The notes under the pieces: model-generated
Told to the model about the DNA's origin: nothing
Database searches by the model: none
The model's input: only the letters and a program-made list of their open reading frames with translations
Position numbers and translations under genes: made by a program
DNA from: Flavobacteriaceae bacterium
GTDB taxonomy: Bacteria; Bacteroidota; Bacteroidia; Flavobacteriales; Flavobacteriaceae
Length of the DNA stretch: 64,000 nt
NCBI GenBank assembly: GCA_028284005.1
Contig: JANQSO010000004.1
Coordinates: forward strand, 1 to 64,000
Reading direction: 5' to 3'
In this document: one piece after another, positions 17,150 to 26,385 of the stretch
How the letters are laid out: each line of letters opens with the position of its first letter
Numbering within the stretch: the stretch's first letter is position 1

Positions 17150-18084
17150 TGTATTTTATCAAGTTTATCAATTATGTCCGGAATTAAACGTATAGAAGCT
17201 AATTCCTTATATTTTTTTCTGAATTCATCTGCCGGTGTACCAAAGTAGGATTTATGACCGGGCAAAGACTTACTTACACCACTCTGTGCAGAGATAATTG
17301 CTTTCTCTCCAATAGTGATCCCACTGGTAATACCTACTTGTCCCCAAATGGTAACGAAATCCTCTATTAAAACGCAGCCGGCAATTCCAACCTGAGAAGC
17401 TATTAAACAGCGGCTTCCAATAACGGTATCATGGCCTACGTGTACCTGATTGTCCAGTTTGGTCCCCTCTCCTATTATCGTGGAAGCACTTACTCCTTTA
17501 TCAATGGTACACAGGGCTCCAATATCAACATTATCTTTTATGACCACATTTCCTCCGCTAAGCAGTTTATCAAACTTTTCAGGGCGGTTTTTATAATAGA
17601 AAGCATCGGCTCCCAAAACACTTCCCGAGTGTATGGTTACATTATCACCAATGATCGTATGGTCATAGATACACACATTCGAGTGAATGGTACAGTTATC
17701 ACCTATAACCACATTATTTCCTACAAATGCATTGGGTTGTATTACCGTATTCTTCCCTATTACGGCAGATTCTGAAATAACAGCAGTTGCAGGAGTAAAA
17801 GGCCTGAAGTGATCTGTCAATGTATTAAAATCACGGAAAGGGTCGTCTGAGACCAGTAGCGCTTTCCCCCTTGGGCAATCTACTTTTTTATTGATAAGGA
17901 TAACGGTAGCCTGGGAATGTAATGCTTTATCGTAATATTTTGGGTGGTCCACAAAAACAATGTCTCCGGGTTGCACTACATGAATTTCATTCATCCCCAA
18001 GACCGGAAAATCTGCATCTCCCACGTAATTGCTGCTTATAATTGTGGCAATTTCTTCAAGTGTATGTGGTCGTGGAAATTTCAT
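17146..18084 (-). CDS. LpxD-like hexapeptide N-acyltransferase, second copy
   Basis: A 312-residue paralogue of the LpxD at 21652-22677. The N-terminal 100 residues form the uridine-binding LpxD domain, and from residue 104 a left-handed beta-helix of hexapeptide repeats (IGKNTVIQPNAFVG and so on) runs to about 275, followed by a C-terminal helix. The catalytic His of LpxD is kept (His218 in VGHDTVIG), but the second conserved His (His278 in the other copy, VGHLTIG) is Ser254 here (ITSGITIG). So it may acylate a different amino sugar or have lost activity. It lies 9 bases after the methyltransferase and overlaps the NTF2-like gene by 4. Confidence 0.82.
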   Translation of the reverse strand: MKFPRPHTLEEIATIISSNYVGDADFPVLGMNEIHVVQPGDIVFVDHPKYYDKALHSQATVILINKKVDCPRGKALLVSDDPFRDFNTLTDHFRPFTPATAVISESAVIGKNTVIQPNAFVGNNVVIGDNCTIHSNVCIYDHTIIGDNVTIHSGSVLGADAFYYKNRPEKFDKLLSGGNVVIKDNVDIGALCTIDKGVSASTIIGEGTKLDNQVHVGHDTVIGSRCLIASQVGIAGCVLIEDFVTIWGQVGITSGITIGEKAIISAQSGVSKSLPGHKSYFGTPADEFRKKYKELASIRLIPDIIDKLDKIQ

Positions 18085-18093
18085 ATTATAAAA

Positions 18094-18858
18094 CTACCTT
18101 TTTTTTCCGTATATGATAACCCTGGCGAATAAAAAATGTAAAAGAGGAATTTTTGAGAAAAATACATCCAGATTATATCCAAATTTGTTGATCCAGTTTC
18201 CATAGTTTTTGTCGCCATAGACCTTCAATGCAATAAAGCCAAATATAACACTAAAGAAATCGAAAAAATAATGGTCGAAAGTAAACTTTTTTCTAATTAA
18301 TTTAAAATCTTTTGAAACCAATGCATGTTCATCCGGAGTGCGTTCTTTGGGATTTAATTTTCTGTATATCTTATAAACAGGATTTATATTAAGTGGTTCG
18401 GTAAACAAGATATAACCGCCCGGCTTCAGAACTCTATGGATGTGATTGACAGACTTTTCGATATCTAAATGATGTAGTATCGCACCTCCATATACAATAT
18501 CGAAAGAGGCATCAGGGAAAGTAAGACTGTTGGCATCCATTAAATGAAAATCAATTTCAAACGGAAGATCTTTCGCATTTATAGCACCTTTATCCAGTTC
18601 TACTTCAGAAATATTGATACATGTGATCTTGGCGGGAACTACTTTATTTTTGATCCAGGCCATCCAGGAGTGAGAACCAATTTCCAGAAGTTCCTTGCCT
18701 GCAAAGGTTTCTACGATCTTGTCTATGATCTTAGCTTCTCGCTTATAGGAATAATGAAAAGCATGCCTTCTGAGTTTTTTAATTTTTGTGCGCTCCAGCT
18801 TGTTCTCGTTCCAGTACTCTGCTTCGGTTTTGGCAATTTCTTCAATGCTTTTTTTCAT
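18094..18858 (-). CDS. Class I SAM-dependent methyltransferase
   Basis: A 254-residue protein with a basic N-terminal segment (about 45 residues) followed by a Methyltransf_11-like Rossmann core: motif I as LLEIGSHSWMAW, HLMDANSLTFP for motif II, and VYGGAILHHLDIEKS and LKPGGYILFTEP for the later motifs. Motif I lacks the usual GxGxG spacing (EIGSHSW). The substrate is unknown; the C-terminal third is hydrophobic and aromatic (FFDFFSVIFGFIAL), which suggests a membrane-associated substrate. It sits between efp and the lpxD paralogue with gaps of only 10 and 9 bases, thus in the operon, where I would not expect it from related genomes. Confidence 0.8.
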   Translation of the reverse strand: MKKSIEEIAKTEAEYWNENKLERTKIKKLRRHAFHYSYKREAKIIDKIVETFAGKELLEIGSHSWMAWIKNKVVPAKITCINISEVELDKGAINAKDLPFEIDFHLMDANSLTFPDASFDIVYGGAILHHLDIEKSVNHIHRVLKPGGYILFTEPLNINPVYKIYRKLNPKERTPDEHALVSKDFKLIRKKFTFDHYFFDFFSVIFGFIALKVYGDKNYGNWINKFGYNLDVFFSKIPLLHFLFARVIIYGKKR

Positions 18859-18868
18859 TACCGTTGCG

Positions 18869-19435
18869 TTACTCTTTTATACGCTCCTGGTATTGCCCCT
18901 TTTCGGTGTCGATACGAATTTTATCCCCTTCATTTATAAAAAGAGGGACATTCACTTCGGCTCCTGTTTCAACCTTAGCCGGTTTTGTAGCATTTGTGGC
19001 AGTGTTTCCTTTCACACCCGGTTCTGTTGAAATTACTTCTAAAATAACATGCGGGGGCATTTCTACGGAAAGGGGCGCATTATCTTCAGAATTAATGATC
19101 ACGGTTACTATTTCACCTTCCTTCATTAATTCAGGAGTATCCAATGCGTCTTTTTGAAGCTGGATCTGTGCATAGTCTTCGGTATTCATAAAATGATAGG
19201 TATCGCCTTCATTGTACAAATACTGAAATTTATGGGTTTCTACACGCACATCATCAATTTTATGTCCTGCAGAAAAAGTATTATCAATAACTTTCCCTGA
19301 TGTTACGCTTTTTAGCTTTGTACGTACAAATGCTGGTCCTTTGCCAGGTTTTACATGTAAAAACTCAATTATTTTATAAATATCATGATTGTATCTAATA
19401 CACAATCCTTTTCTAATATCTGAGGTAGTTGCCAT
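18869..19435 (-). CDS. efp: Translation elongation factor P
   Basis: A 188-residue protein with the three beta-barrel domains of EF-P. Domain I carries the tip loop HVKPGKGPAF with Lys32, the position that is modified in many bacteria; domain II starts near KIDDVRVET and the C-terminus has VEMPPHVILEV and EVNVPLFINEGDKIRIDTEKGQY. EF-P rescues ribosomes stalled at polyproline. It lies 32 bases after lpxA. I saw no EF-P-modifying enzyme (EpmA/EpmB or EarP) in the window. Confidence 0.95.
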   Translation of the reverse strand: MATTSDIRKGLCIRYNHDIYKIIEFLHVKPGKGPAFVRTKLKSVTSGKVIDNTFSAGHKIDDVRVETHKFQYLYNEGDTYHFMNTEDYAQIQLQKDALDTPELMKEGEIVTVIINSEDNAPLSVEMPPHVILEVISTEPGVKGNTATNATKPAKVETGAEVNVPLFINEGDKIRIDTEKGQYQERIKE

Positions 19436-19467
19436 ATTCTATATTTCTATTTTTTGGGTGAAGTTTA

Positions 19468-20253
19468 CTAGTTCGAGCTAAAATATCCTTTCATTATTCC
19501 ACGTTTGGAATTTTTAATGAACTGGAGGATTTCGTCTCGTTCCGGAGTTGCTTCCATTTCAGCTTCAATGATTTCAGCTGCTTGTGTATTATTATAATTT
19601 CTTTGATACAATATTCTGTAAATATTTTGGATCTCTCTAATTTTTTCAGGACTAAATCCTCTTCGGCGTAAGCCAATGGAATTTATCCCTACATATGACA
19701 AAGGCTCTCGTGCTGCTTTTACATAAGGAGGTACATCTTTACGAACCAGAGACCCTCCGGTCACAAAGGCATGGTTGCCTATCATACAAAACTGGTGCAC
19801 AGCGGTCATTCCTGCTAATATTACGAAATCTCCCACTGTAATATGGCCAGCCAAAGTACTATTGTTAGAGAAAATACAATTGTCCCCTACAAAGCAGTCA
19901 TGTGCAATATGGCAATATGCCATAATAAGGCAGTTTTTACCAATTACAGTTTTCCCACGGTCTATGGTACCCCTGTTTACAGTTACATATTCACGAATGG
20001 TTGTATTATCACCTATTTCGGCAGTAGTTTCTTCATCCTGGAATTTAAGGTCCTGCGGAATTGCAGAAATTACCGCACCCGGAAAAATATTACAGTTCTT
20101 ACCTATACGGGCTCCTTCCATGATCGTCACGTTAGAACCAATCCAGGTTCCTTCACCAATTATCACATTACTATGTATCGTAGTAAAAGGTTCTATTACT
20201 ACATTTTTGGCAATTTTTGCGCCCGGGTGGACGTATGCTAAGGGTTGATTCAT
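19468..20253 (-). CDS. lpxA: UDP-N-acetylglucosamine acyltransferase LpxA
   Basis: A 261-residue hexapeptide acyltransferase. The left-handed beta-helix occupies residues 1-185 and the C-terminal helices follow. The catalytic base is His118 in CHIAHDCFVG, equivalent to His125 of E. coli LpxA, with His115 nearby. It transfers a 3-hydroxyacyl group from ACP to UDP-GlcNAc, the first step of lipid A synthesis in the cytoplasm. The start codon overlaps the stop codon of lpxC/fabZ (TAATG), which couples translation of consecutive pathway steps. Confidence 0.95.
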   Translation of the reverse strand: MNQPLAYVHPGAKIAKNVVIEPFTTIHSNVIIGEGTWIGSNVTIMEGARIGKNCNIFPGAVISAIPQDLKFQDEETTAEIGDNTTIREYVTVNRGTIDRGKTVIGKNCLIMAYCHIAHDCFVGDNCIFSNNSTLAGHITVGDFVILAGMTAVHQFCMIGNHAFVTGGSLVRKDVPPYVKAAREPLSYVGINSIGLRRRGFSPEKIREIQNIYRILYQRNYNNTQAAEIIEAEMEATPERDEILQFIKNSKRGIMKGYFSSN

Positions 20254-21659
20254 TACGTGTTTTTTGTTTTAACAATTTGAGCCATTAGTTCTGCTTCAGT
20301 TACCAATCGGTTATTCGCATAGGCATTACCTTTCATATGTACAATTCCTCTACGAATAGGCGTTATCAATTCTAAGGTAAAGATCAATGTATCTCCCGGA
20401 TTTACCTGTTGTTTAAACTTCACGTTATTGATCTTCATAAAGAATGTAAGGTAATTTTCCGGGTCCGGCACTGTACTTAAAGCCAAAATACCACCCGTTT
20501 GCGCCATAGCCTCAACAATAAGCACACCGGGCATAACAGGTGCTCCGGGAAAATGCCCCATAAAGAACGGTTCGTTCATGGTCACATTCTTAAGTCCAAC
20601 CACATGTGTATCCGACAGTTCTAAAATCTTGTCCACTAATAAAAAAGGAGGCCTGTGCGGCAACATATCCATTATCTGGTTTACATCCTTTACCGGTGGC
20701 AGTGTCACATCAAAATACGGGATCTTATTTCTGCTTTCGATCTTTATGATCTTTGAAAGCTTCTTGGCAAATTGAGTATTTACATAATGGCCCGGTTTGT
20801 TGGCAATCACTTTTCCTCGTATCCGGGTACCTATTAATGCCAGGTCCCCTATAACATCCAATAACTTATGCCTGGCAGCTTCATTGGGATAGTGCAGCGT
20901 AAGATTATCCAAAATTCCGTTTGGTTTTACAGAGATCTCATCCTTTCCAAATGCCACACGCAGCTTTTTCATAGTTTCAGGAGAAAGTTCTTTATCTACA
21001 TATACTATCGCATTATTTAGATCTCCACCTTTTATTAAGCCATGTTCCAATAGCATTTCAATCTCATGAAGAAAACTAAAGGTACGTGCATCTGCTATTT
21101 CTTCTTTAAAATCTGAAAGATGTTTCAATGAGGCATTTTGAGTACCCAAAACTTTGGTGCCAAAATCTACCATAGTGGTAACCTGGTATTCTTCTGAAGG
21201 AATAACAGTTATTTCACTACCGGTCTCTTCATCCACATAGGTAATAACCTCTTTTACTATATACTCTTCTCTGGGGGCGTCTTGCTCTACAATACCCGCC
21301 TTGTCAAGGGCTTCTACAAAAAACTTTGAAGACCCGTCCATGATAGGTGGCTCTGAAGCATTTAGTTCTATTAAACAGTTGTCAACTTCCATACCAACCA
21401 ACGCAGCCAGTACATGTTCTGAGGTTTGAATCTTTACACCTAACTTTTCCAGGTTGGTTCCTCGTTGCGTATTTACAACATAAGAGGCATCAGCTTCGAT
21501 CACTGGGTTTCCTTCCAGGTCTACACGCACAAAGGCGTAACCGTGATTTTCCGGAGCAGGTTTAAAAGTTAAGGTCACCTCTTTTCCGGTGTGTAATCCA
21601 ACACCTTTAAGAGTTACTTCTTTATCTATCGTACGCTGTTTTACCATACAATCAGTCAT
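20253..21659 (-). CDS. lpxC/fabZ: Bifunctional LpxC deacetylase / FabZ dehydratase
   Basis: A 468-residue fusion typical of Bacteroidota. Residues 5-305 are LpxC, the zinc deacetylase that commits UDP-3-O-acyl-GlcNAc to lipid A: ligands His82, His264 and Asp268 (EHVL and [10 protein letters not shown]) and His291 as acid. Residues 325-468 are FabZ, the 3-hydroxyacyl-ACP dehydratase: [13 protein letters not shown], catalytic His369 in GHFPG and Glu383 in VEAMAQ. The fusion links membrane fatty acid and lipid A synthesis, which compete for hydroxyacyl-ACP. The start at 21659 overlaps lpxD by 8 bases; the ATG at 21647 (MVKQRTI) is an equally reasonable start. Confidence 0.95.
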   Translation of the reverse strand: MTDCMVKQRTIDKEVTLKGVGLHTGKEVTLTFKPAPENHGYAFVRVDLEGNPVIEADASYVVNTQRGTNLEKLGVKIQTSEHVLAALVGMEVDNCLIELNASEPPIMDGSSKFFVEALDKAGIVEQDAPREEYIVKEVITYVDEETGSEITVIPSEEYQVTTMVDFGTKVLGTQNASLKHLSDFKEEIADARTFSFLHEIEMLLEHGLIKGGDLNNAIVYVDKELSPETMKKLRVAFGKDEISVKPNGILDNLTLHYPNEAARHKLLDVIGDLALIGTRIRGKVIANKPGHYVNTQFAKKLSKIIKIESRNKIPYFDVTLPPVKDVNQIMDMLPHRPPFLLVDKILELSDTHVVGLKNVTMNEPFFMGHFPGAPVMPGVLIVEAMAQTGGILALSTVPDPENYLTFFMKINNVKFKQQVNPGDTLIFTLELITPIRRGIVHMKGNAYANNRLVTEAELMAQIVKTKNT

Positions 21660-22677
21660 TATCTATATTTTTTTCAAAAGTATTAAATCGTTCTATGATC
21701 TTGGGTAGGTTCTTAAAATGCACATAGCTCTTATTATAGTCACCATAATTAAGTGCCGGAGAGCCCTGTAGTGTTTCATTGTCCTTTACATTTCTTCCTA
21801 TTCCGCTTTGAGCCTGTATACGTACATTATCCCCAATGGTTAAATGTCCTACAATACCTACCTGCCCGCCGATCATACAATTTTTTCCAATCTTTGTAGA
21901 ACCGGCAATACCTGTTTGCGCAGCAATTACGGTATTTTCTCCTATCTCTACATTGTGTGCTATTTGGATCTGGTTATCAAGCTTCACTCCTTTTCTAATC
22001 ACTGTAGAACCCAAAGTGGCCCGGTCAATTGTGGTTCCTGCTCCTATATCGACATTGTCCTCCAGAATCACATTTCCTGTTTGCGGCACTTTAGCGTACT
22101 CTCCTTTATCATTTGGAGTAAATCCGAACCCATCTGCTCCTACAATGGCACCACTGTGGATGACACAGTTTTTCCCTATAATGCTTTCCGAATAGATTTT
22201 CGCTCCGGCAAAAACCACCACATTGTTCCCTATATCTACATTATCTCCAATGTAAACATTTGGAAAGATCTTTACATTATCACCTATTTTTACATTGTCA
22301 CCTATATATGAGAAAGCGCCCAAATAAATATTCTCTCCATAGGAAGCACTTTCAGAAACAAATACAGGTTGTTCTATTCCTGTTTTATTCATTTTTACCT
22401 GATTGTAGTATTCCAGAAGTTTTGAGAATGCTTTATATGCGTTCTCAACTCTAATTAAAGTAGTTGAGATAGTATTTTCCGAAACAAAATCTTTATCTAC
22501 AATAGTAATGGAGGCCTGTGTCGAATATATATAATGTGTATACTTGGGGTTTGCAAGAAAAGTAAGGCTTCCTTCAGTACCCTCTTCGATCTTTGCAAGT
22601 TTGGACACTTCAACGTTTTCATTTCCGTCAACTTCACCTTCTAATATTCCTGCTATCTGAGCTGCTGTAAATTTCAT
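21652..22677 (-). CDS. lpxD: UDP-3-O-(3-hydroxyacyl)glucosamine N-acyltransferase LpxD
   Basis: A 341-residue protein with an N-terminal uridine-binding domain (residues 1-105), a long hexapeptide beta-helix ([22 protein letters not shown]) and a C-terminal helix. Catalytic His241 (IAHNVEIG) and the second conserved His278 (VGHLTIG) are both present, so this is the functional LpxD of the pair. It adds the N-linked hydroxyacyl chain to UDP-3-O-acylglucosamine. It is the first gene of the lipid A operon, reading leftward after a 115-base gap from the HD gene. A TATTTTTG box on the minus strand in that gap could be its promoter. Confidence 0.94.
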   Translation of the reverse strand: MKFTAAQIAGILEGEVDGNENVEVSKLAKIEEGTEGSLTFLANPKYTHYIYSTQASITIVDKDFVSENTISTTLIRVENAYKAFSKLLEYYNQVKMNKTGIEQPVFVSESASYGENIYLGAFSYIGDNVKIGDNVKIFPNVYIGDNVDIGNNVVVFAGAKIYSESIIGKNCVIHSGAIVGADGFGFTPNDKGEYAKVPQTGNVILEDNVDIGAGTTIDRATLGSTVIRKGVKLDNQIQIAHNVEIGENTVIAAQTGIAGSTKIGKNCMIGGQVGIVGHLTIGDNVRIQAQSGIGRNVKDNETLQGSPALNYGDYNKSYVHFKNLPKIIERFNTFEKNIDND

Positions 22678-22792
22678 TAAAAAAAGTTGTTACTATTTTC
22701 AGAACGCAGCCAGACACAATTTAGCCAAAAATATAGAATACTATAATGTGCTTTGTGTTTTACCTGCATCCTGCAAAAATAGAAAAAAAGGT

Positions 22793-24022
22793 TTAGTATT
22801 TAGGTTTCGGATAGCAGAGATAATATTTAACCACTGTTTTAGAAAGTGCCTTTAAGTTTAATTGATCACTGGCTTTTGCCACGTCCACTAACTTTCCGCT
22901 TTTGGTAAAAAGATAAATTGCATCTTTATCCATCCTGTAAGCAAGGTTTTCGATCTCGCCTTCAAATATAAAATAAGCTGCTTCTGCTTCCGTGAGTTGA
23001 TATTTTTTACTGAGAGCCTCCCGTTTCTCTTTTATTTTATTTGAAGCAAACGGTTTCTTTTTTATTTTAATTTTCAACAGGTCCCTGCTCAAAAGCATTT
23101 CTGAAATATTTCGCAGTACAAAATCTTCATGCGAGGCCCATGCTTTCATTGCCGAAACAATATCGTAATCGTCCAATTTTGAAAAAGTGTCCAGTACATC
23201 TTTGTTAAAATTGTCTTTCGTAATGGTCATGTTCAGAAAAAATCTCAGTGCCTCACTTGCCGGGAGCTCAATTCCTTTATGAGTGAGTTCTTTGGCACGT
23301 TTCAATAAATTCATCAGTAATTGCTCTGCTACAATTCCGGTCTTATGCAAGTATACCTGCCAATACATAAAACGTCTGGCAATTATAAATTTTTCCACGG
23401 AATATATCCCTTTCTCTTCTACAACCAAGGTGTCCCGGTATACGTTAAGCATTGCGATAAGGCGTTGAGCGTTTACACTTCCCTCCTGTACTCCTGTATA
23501 AAAACTATCTCTGCGTAAATAATCCAGACGGTCCATATCCAATTGTCCGGAGATAAGCTGATGCAGAAACTTTCGTTCGTATTCATTTTTAAAGATCGCA
23601 ATTGCGAGCGTTAGCTTATTATCAAATTGTCGGTTCAATTCCTCCATAAACAGCAAAGAAATATACTCGTGGCTCACACTTTCTACAATACTGTGTTCCA
23701 TAGCATGAGAAAAGGGCCCATGCCCTACATCGTGAAGCAAAATGGCAATGCACAGTGCCTCTTCTTCTTCCTGCGAGATCTCAACATTCTTTAAACGCAA
23801 TACATGCACTGCTTTTTGCATTAAGGACATGGCTCCTAATGCATGGTGAAAACGAGTATGGTGTGCTCCGGGATATACCAAATAGGACATTCCCATTTGT
23901 GAGATTCTTCGCAACCTTTGAAAATAAGGGTGTTCAATTAATTTGAAGATTAAAGGATTGGGTATGGTAATAAAACCATAGATAGGATCGTTTATTAACT
24001 TGAGTTTGCTGTTAGAATTCAA
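22793..24022 (-). CDS. HD-domain phosphohydrolase (dGTPase/SAMHD1-like)
   Basis: A 409-residue protein. Residues 48-115 hold the HD superfamily metal site: HHTRFHHALGAM (first His), LLHDVGHGPFSHAMEH (His97-Asp98 and His106), and MDRLDYLRRDS near 177-187 supplies the last Asp. This motif set and the length fit the YdhJ/SAMHD1-like HD family, which hydrolyses nucleoside triphosphates such as dNTPs; I cannot define the substrate. The C-terminal 100 residues are Lys-rich. It is transcribed away from porX and appears to be a single gene in front of the lpxD operon. Confidence 0.85.
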   Translation of the reverse strand: MNSNSKLKLINDPIYGFITIPNPLIFKLIEHPYFQRLRRISQMGMSYLVYPGAHHTRFHHALGAMSLMQKAVHVLRLKNVEISQEEEEALCIAILLHDVGHGPFSHAMEHSIVESVSHEYISLLFMEELNRQFDNKLTLAIAIFKNEYERKFLHQLISGQLDMDRLDYLRRDSFYTGVQEGSVNAQRLIAMLNVYRDTLVVEEKGIYSVEKFIIARRFMYWQVYLHKTGIVAEQLLMNLLKRAKELTHKGIELPASEALRFFLNMTITKDNFNKDVLDTFSKLDDYDIVSAMKAWASHEDFVLRNISEMLLSRDLLKIKIKKKPFASNKIKEKREALSKKYQLTEAEAAYFIFEGEIENLAYRMDKDAIYLFTKSGKLVDVAKASDQLNLKALSKTVVKYYLCYPKPKY

Positions 24023-24145
24023 ACTTTAACTTTTAATTAATAGTGTTACGCATTTTTATGGGGTATTTCGGAACTAATTTTGATATACCAATAATAAATC
24101 CGGGGACACAATACACCTCCACAATAACAGAACAAATATACATAT

Positions 24146-25696
24146 ATGAGCGACATTAAAGTACTTTGGGTAGACGACGAGATAGATTTATTAAAACCAC
24201 ACATTATTTTTCTTGAAAACAAAAATTATAAAGTGACTACAGCTCAAAGTGGTACCGAAGCTCTGGTTGAAATAAAAAATCAGAATTTCGATATTGTCTT
24301 TTTGGATGAGAACATGCCTGGGCTCACAGGTTTGGAAACTTTGTCTGAAATAAAAGAACAGAGAGCATCACTTCCCGTAGTAATGATCACAAAAAGTGAG
24401 GAAGAATATATCATGGAAGAAGCTATAGGGTCTAAAATAGCTGATTATTTAATTAAACCTGTTAATCCGAATCAAATTTTATTGAGTTTAAAAAAGAACC
24501 TGGACCATTCAAGATTGGTTTCGGAGAAAACAACTTCAAACTATCAGCAAGAATTCAGAAAAATAGCAATGGACATGTCTATGATCAATAGTTATGAAGG
24601 TTGGTCAGAGTTGTATCAAAAATTAGTGTACTGGGAACTTGAACTTGAAGATATCGAGGATAGTGGGATGTTTGAGATTTTAGAATCGCAGAAGGTCGAG
24701 GCTAACAATCAGTTTTGTAAATTCATTGATAAAAATTATCCATCATGGTTTGAAAACAATGGCGATGTACCTATTATGTCACATACCTTGTTTAAGGAAA
24801 AAATAGTTCCTCAGATAAAAGACAGACAACAAACACTTTTAGTGGTTGTGGATAATCTGCGCTATGATCAATGGAAAGCATTCGAACCTTTTATAAGCGG
24901 TATCTATAAAAAAACAAATGAAGAATTGTTTTACAGTATCCTTCCTACTGCAACGCAATATGCCCGTAATGCTATTTTCTCAGGCTTAATGCCAAGTGAT
25001 ATGGAAAAATTACATCCAAATTACTGGCTTAATGATACGGAAGAAGGAGGAAAGAATATGTACGAGGATAAATTCATGGAAGCGCAGCTAAAACGTTTAG
25101 GGCTTAATTTAAATTGGAGCTACCACAAAATTTCCAGTCTGAAGCAAGGAAGAAGGTTGGTTGAGAATTTTAAAAAGCATAAAAATGAAGACCTTACCGT
25201 TGTGGTTTATAATTTTGTGGATATGCTTTCTCACTCCAAAACCGAGATGGAAGTGATCAAGGAGTTGGCATCAAATGATAAATCGTATAGATCCTTAACT
25301 CAAAGTTGGTTTAAGAACTCTCCGTTGATGGAAATAATACAACAAGCGGCTCAATTAGGATTTAAATTGATTATCACAACCGATCACGGAACTATCAACG
25401 TAAAGAATCCTTCGAAAGTGATTGGTGATAAAAACACCAGTTTAAATCTAAGATATAAAACTGGAAAGAGCTTAACCTATGATCAAAAAGACGTTTTGGC
25501 GGCTAAAGACCCAAAAACAATACACTTACCGGCGATAAATATGAGTAGTTCGTATATTTTCGCAAAGGGGGATCTGTTCTTTGCGTATCCAAACAACTTC
25601 AACCATTATGTTGGGTATTATAGAAATACGTATCAACATGGCGGAGTATCGCTGGAAGAGATGATCATCCCTTTTGCGGTTTTGGAGCCTAAATAA
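24146..25696 (+). CDS. porX: PorX-type response regulator with PglZ/alkaline-phosphatase domain
   Basis: A 516-residue protein. Residues 1-120 form a CheY-like receiver with acidic Asp10/Asp11, phospho-acceptor Asp54 (VFLDENMPG) and Lys104 (LIKPVNP). A helical linker follows, and residues 205-516 form a PglZ/alkaline-phosphatase-superfamily domain with metal ligands Asp236 (VVVDNLRYDQW), candidate nucleophile Thr270 or Thr268 (ILPTATQYARN), Asp413-His414 (TTDHGT) and a late His (YQHGGVS). This is the architecture of PorX, which controls type IX secretion in Porphyromonas and Flavobacterium together with kinase PorY and sigma factor SigP, and has been reported to act as a phosphodiesterase. 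No porY or other T9SS gene is in the window. Confidence 0.93.
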   Translation: MSDIKVLWVDDEIDLLKPHIIFLENKNYKVTTAQSGTEALVEIKNQNFDIVFLDENMPGLTGLETLSEIKEQRASLPVVMITKSEEEYIMEEAIGSKIADYLIKPVNPNQILLSLKKNLDHSRLVSEKTTSNYQQEFRKIAMDMSMINSYEGWSELYQKLVYWELELEDIEDSGMFEILESQKVEANNQFCKFIDKNYPSWFENNGDVPIMSHTLFKEKIVPQIKDRQQTLLVVVDNLRYDQWKAFEPFISGIYKKTNEELFYSILPTATQYARNAIFSGLMPSDMEKLHPNYWLNDTEEGGKNMYEDKFMEAQLKRLGLNLNWSYHKISSLKQGRRLVENFKKHKNEDLTVVVYNFVDMLSHSKTEMEVIKELASNDKSYRSLTQSWFKNSPLMEIIQQAAQLGFKLIITTDHGTINVKNPSKVIGDKNTSLNLRYKTGKSLTYDQKDVLAAKDPKTIHLPAINMSSSYIFAKGDLFFAYPNNFNHYVGYYRNTYQHGGVSLEEMIIPFAVLEPK

Positions 25697-25701
25697 ATTT
25701 G

Positions 25702-25772
25702 TAAGAATATTCTTATCTTTGTGCAGATAAACGGAAATTTTTGTTAATAATCGAGAAATTATTATATATTTG
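25702..25772 (+). promoter_or_regulatory. Promoter region of tsaE with a 14-bp palindrome
   Basis: A TTG at 25741-25743 and TATATTTG at 25765-25772 are separated by 21 bases, the normal spacing of a Bacteroidota promoter; start would be about 10 bases before the tsaE ATG. Upstream, TAAGAATATTCTTA (25702-25715) is a perfect palindrome that touches another TATCTTTG box at 25714-25721. The palindrome may be an operator; there is no direct support. Confidence 0.5.
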
Positions 25773-25788
25773 CTCGTAACCCAAGGAT

Positions 25789-26202
25789 ATGCAATTAACC
25801 TATACACTTCAAGATTTACCAGATGTAGCTGGTAAAGTGCTATCAGGACTAACTAATAAGACCCTTTTACTTTATGGTGAAATGGGAGTAGGTAAAACTA
25901 CGTTTATAAAAGAGTTTGCAAAAAAGCTTGGCGTTAAAGAAGTGCTTAATAGTCCGACATTTTCTATTGTAAATGAACACCAAACAGAAAATGACGTATT
26001 ATACCACTTTGATTTTTATCGTTTGAATAATGAAGAAGAGGCGATGGATATTGGAATTGAGGATTATTTTTTTTCGGGACATTGGAATTTAATTGAGTGG
26101 CCGCAGAAAGTAGAATCCCTGTTACCAGAGGAAAACACAACAATAAAATTAACGAAAAACTTAAACGGAAGTAGAACATTAAGTATGATGCCAGTGAAAT
26201 AA
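25789..26202 (+). CDS. tsaE: tRNA threonylcarbamoyladenosine biosynthesis ATPase TsaE
   Basis: A 137-residue P-loop ATPase. The Walker A motif is YGEMGVGKTTF (about residues 27-37), then NSPTFSIVNEH, HFDFYRL and LIEWPQKVES, all TsaE hallmarks. TsaE works with TsaB and TsaD on the t6A37 modification of ANN-decoding tRNAs in the cytoplasm. Length is typical. It follows porX on the same strand after 92 bases but seems to have its own promoter. The porX-tsaE neighbourhood is, as far as I know, common in Flavobacteriia. Confidence 0.93.
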   Translation: MQLTYTLQDLPDVAGKVLSGLTNKTLLLYGEMGVGKTTFIKEFAKKLGVKEVLNSPTFSIVNEHQTENDVLYHFDFYRLNNEEEAMDIGIEDYFFSGHWNLIEWPQKVESLLPEENTTIKLTKNLNGSRTLSMMPVK

Positions 26203-26323
26203 ATTGCAACGTAATTTCATAAAAAAACTAAGTCAACTTTTAAATACTCGCCCCAAATCGCAGTAATTTTTAAGAGGTTTTTATTTGCCAAAAAGATAAC
26301 TTATAAAGATACGGAGAACTTAG

Positions 26324-26356
26324 TTGAAATACTTGTCTTTTTTAGTGATAGGTTTG
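26324..26356 (+). promoter_or_regulatory. Bacteroidota-type promoter for the small lipoprotein gene
   Basis: TTG at 26324-26326 and TAGGTTTG at 26349-26356 are separated by 22 bases. The predicted start point is about 20 bases before the ATG at 26386, which supports the short gene there as real. Confidence 0.5.
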
Positions 26357-26385
26357 TATGATAAACCTCACAAAAAACATGTATT

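Noticed and set aside
19775..20248. 157-codon open frame opposite lpxA
   Set aside because: Mirror of the hexapeptide repeats; no independent coding evidence.
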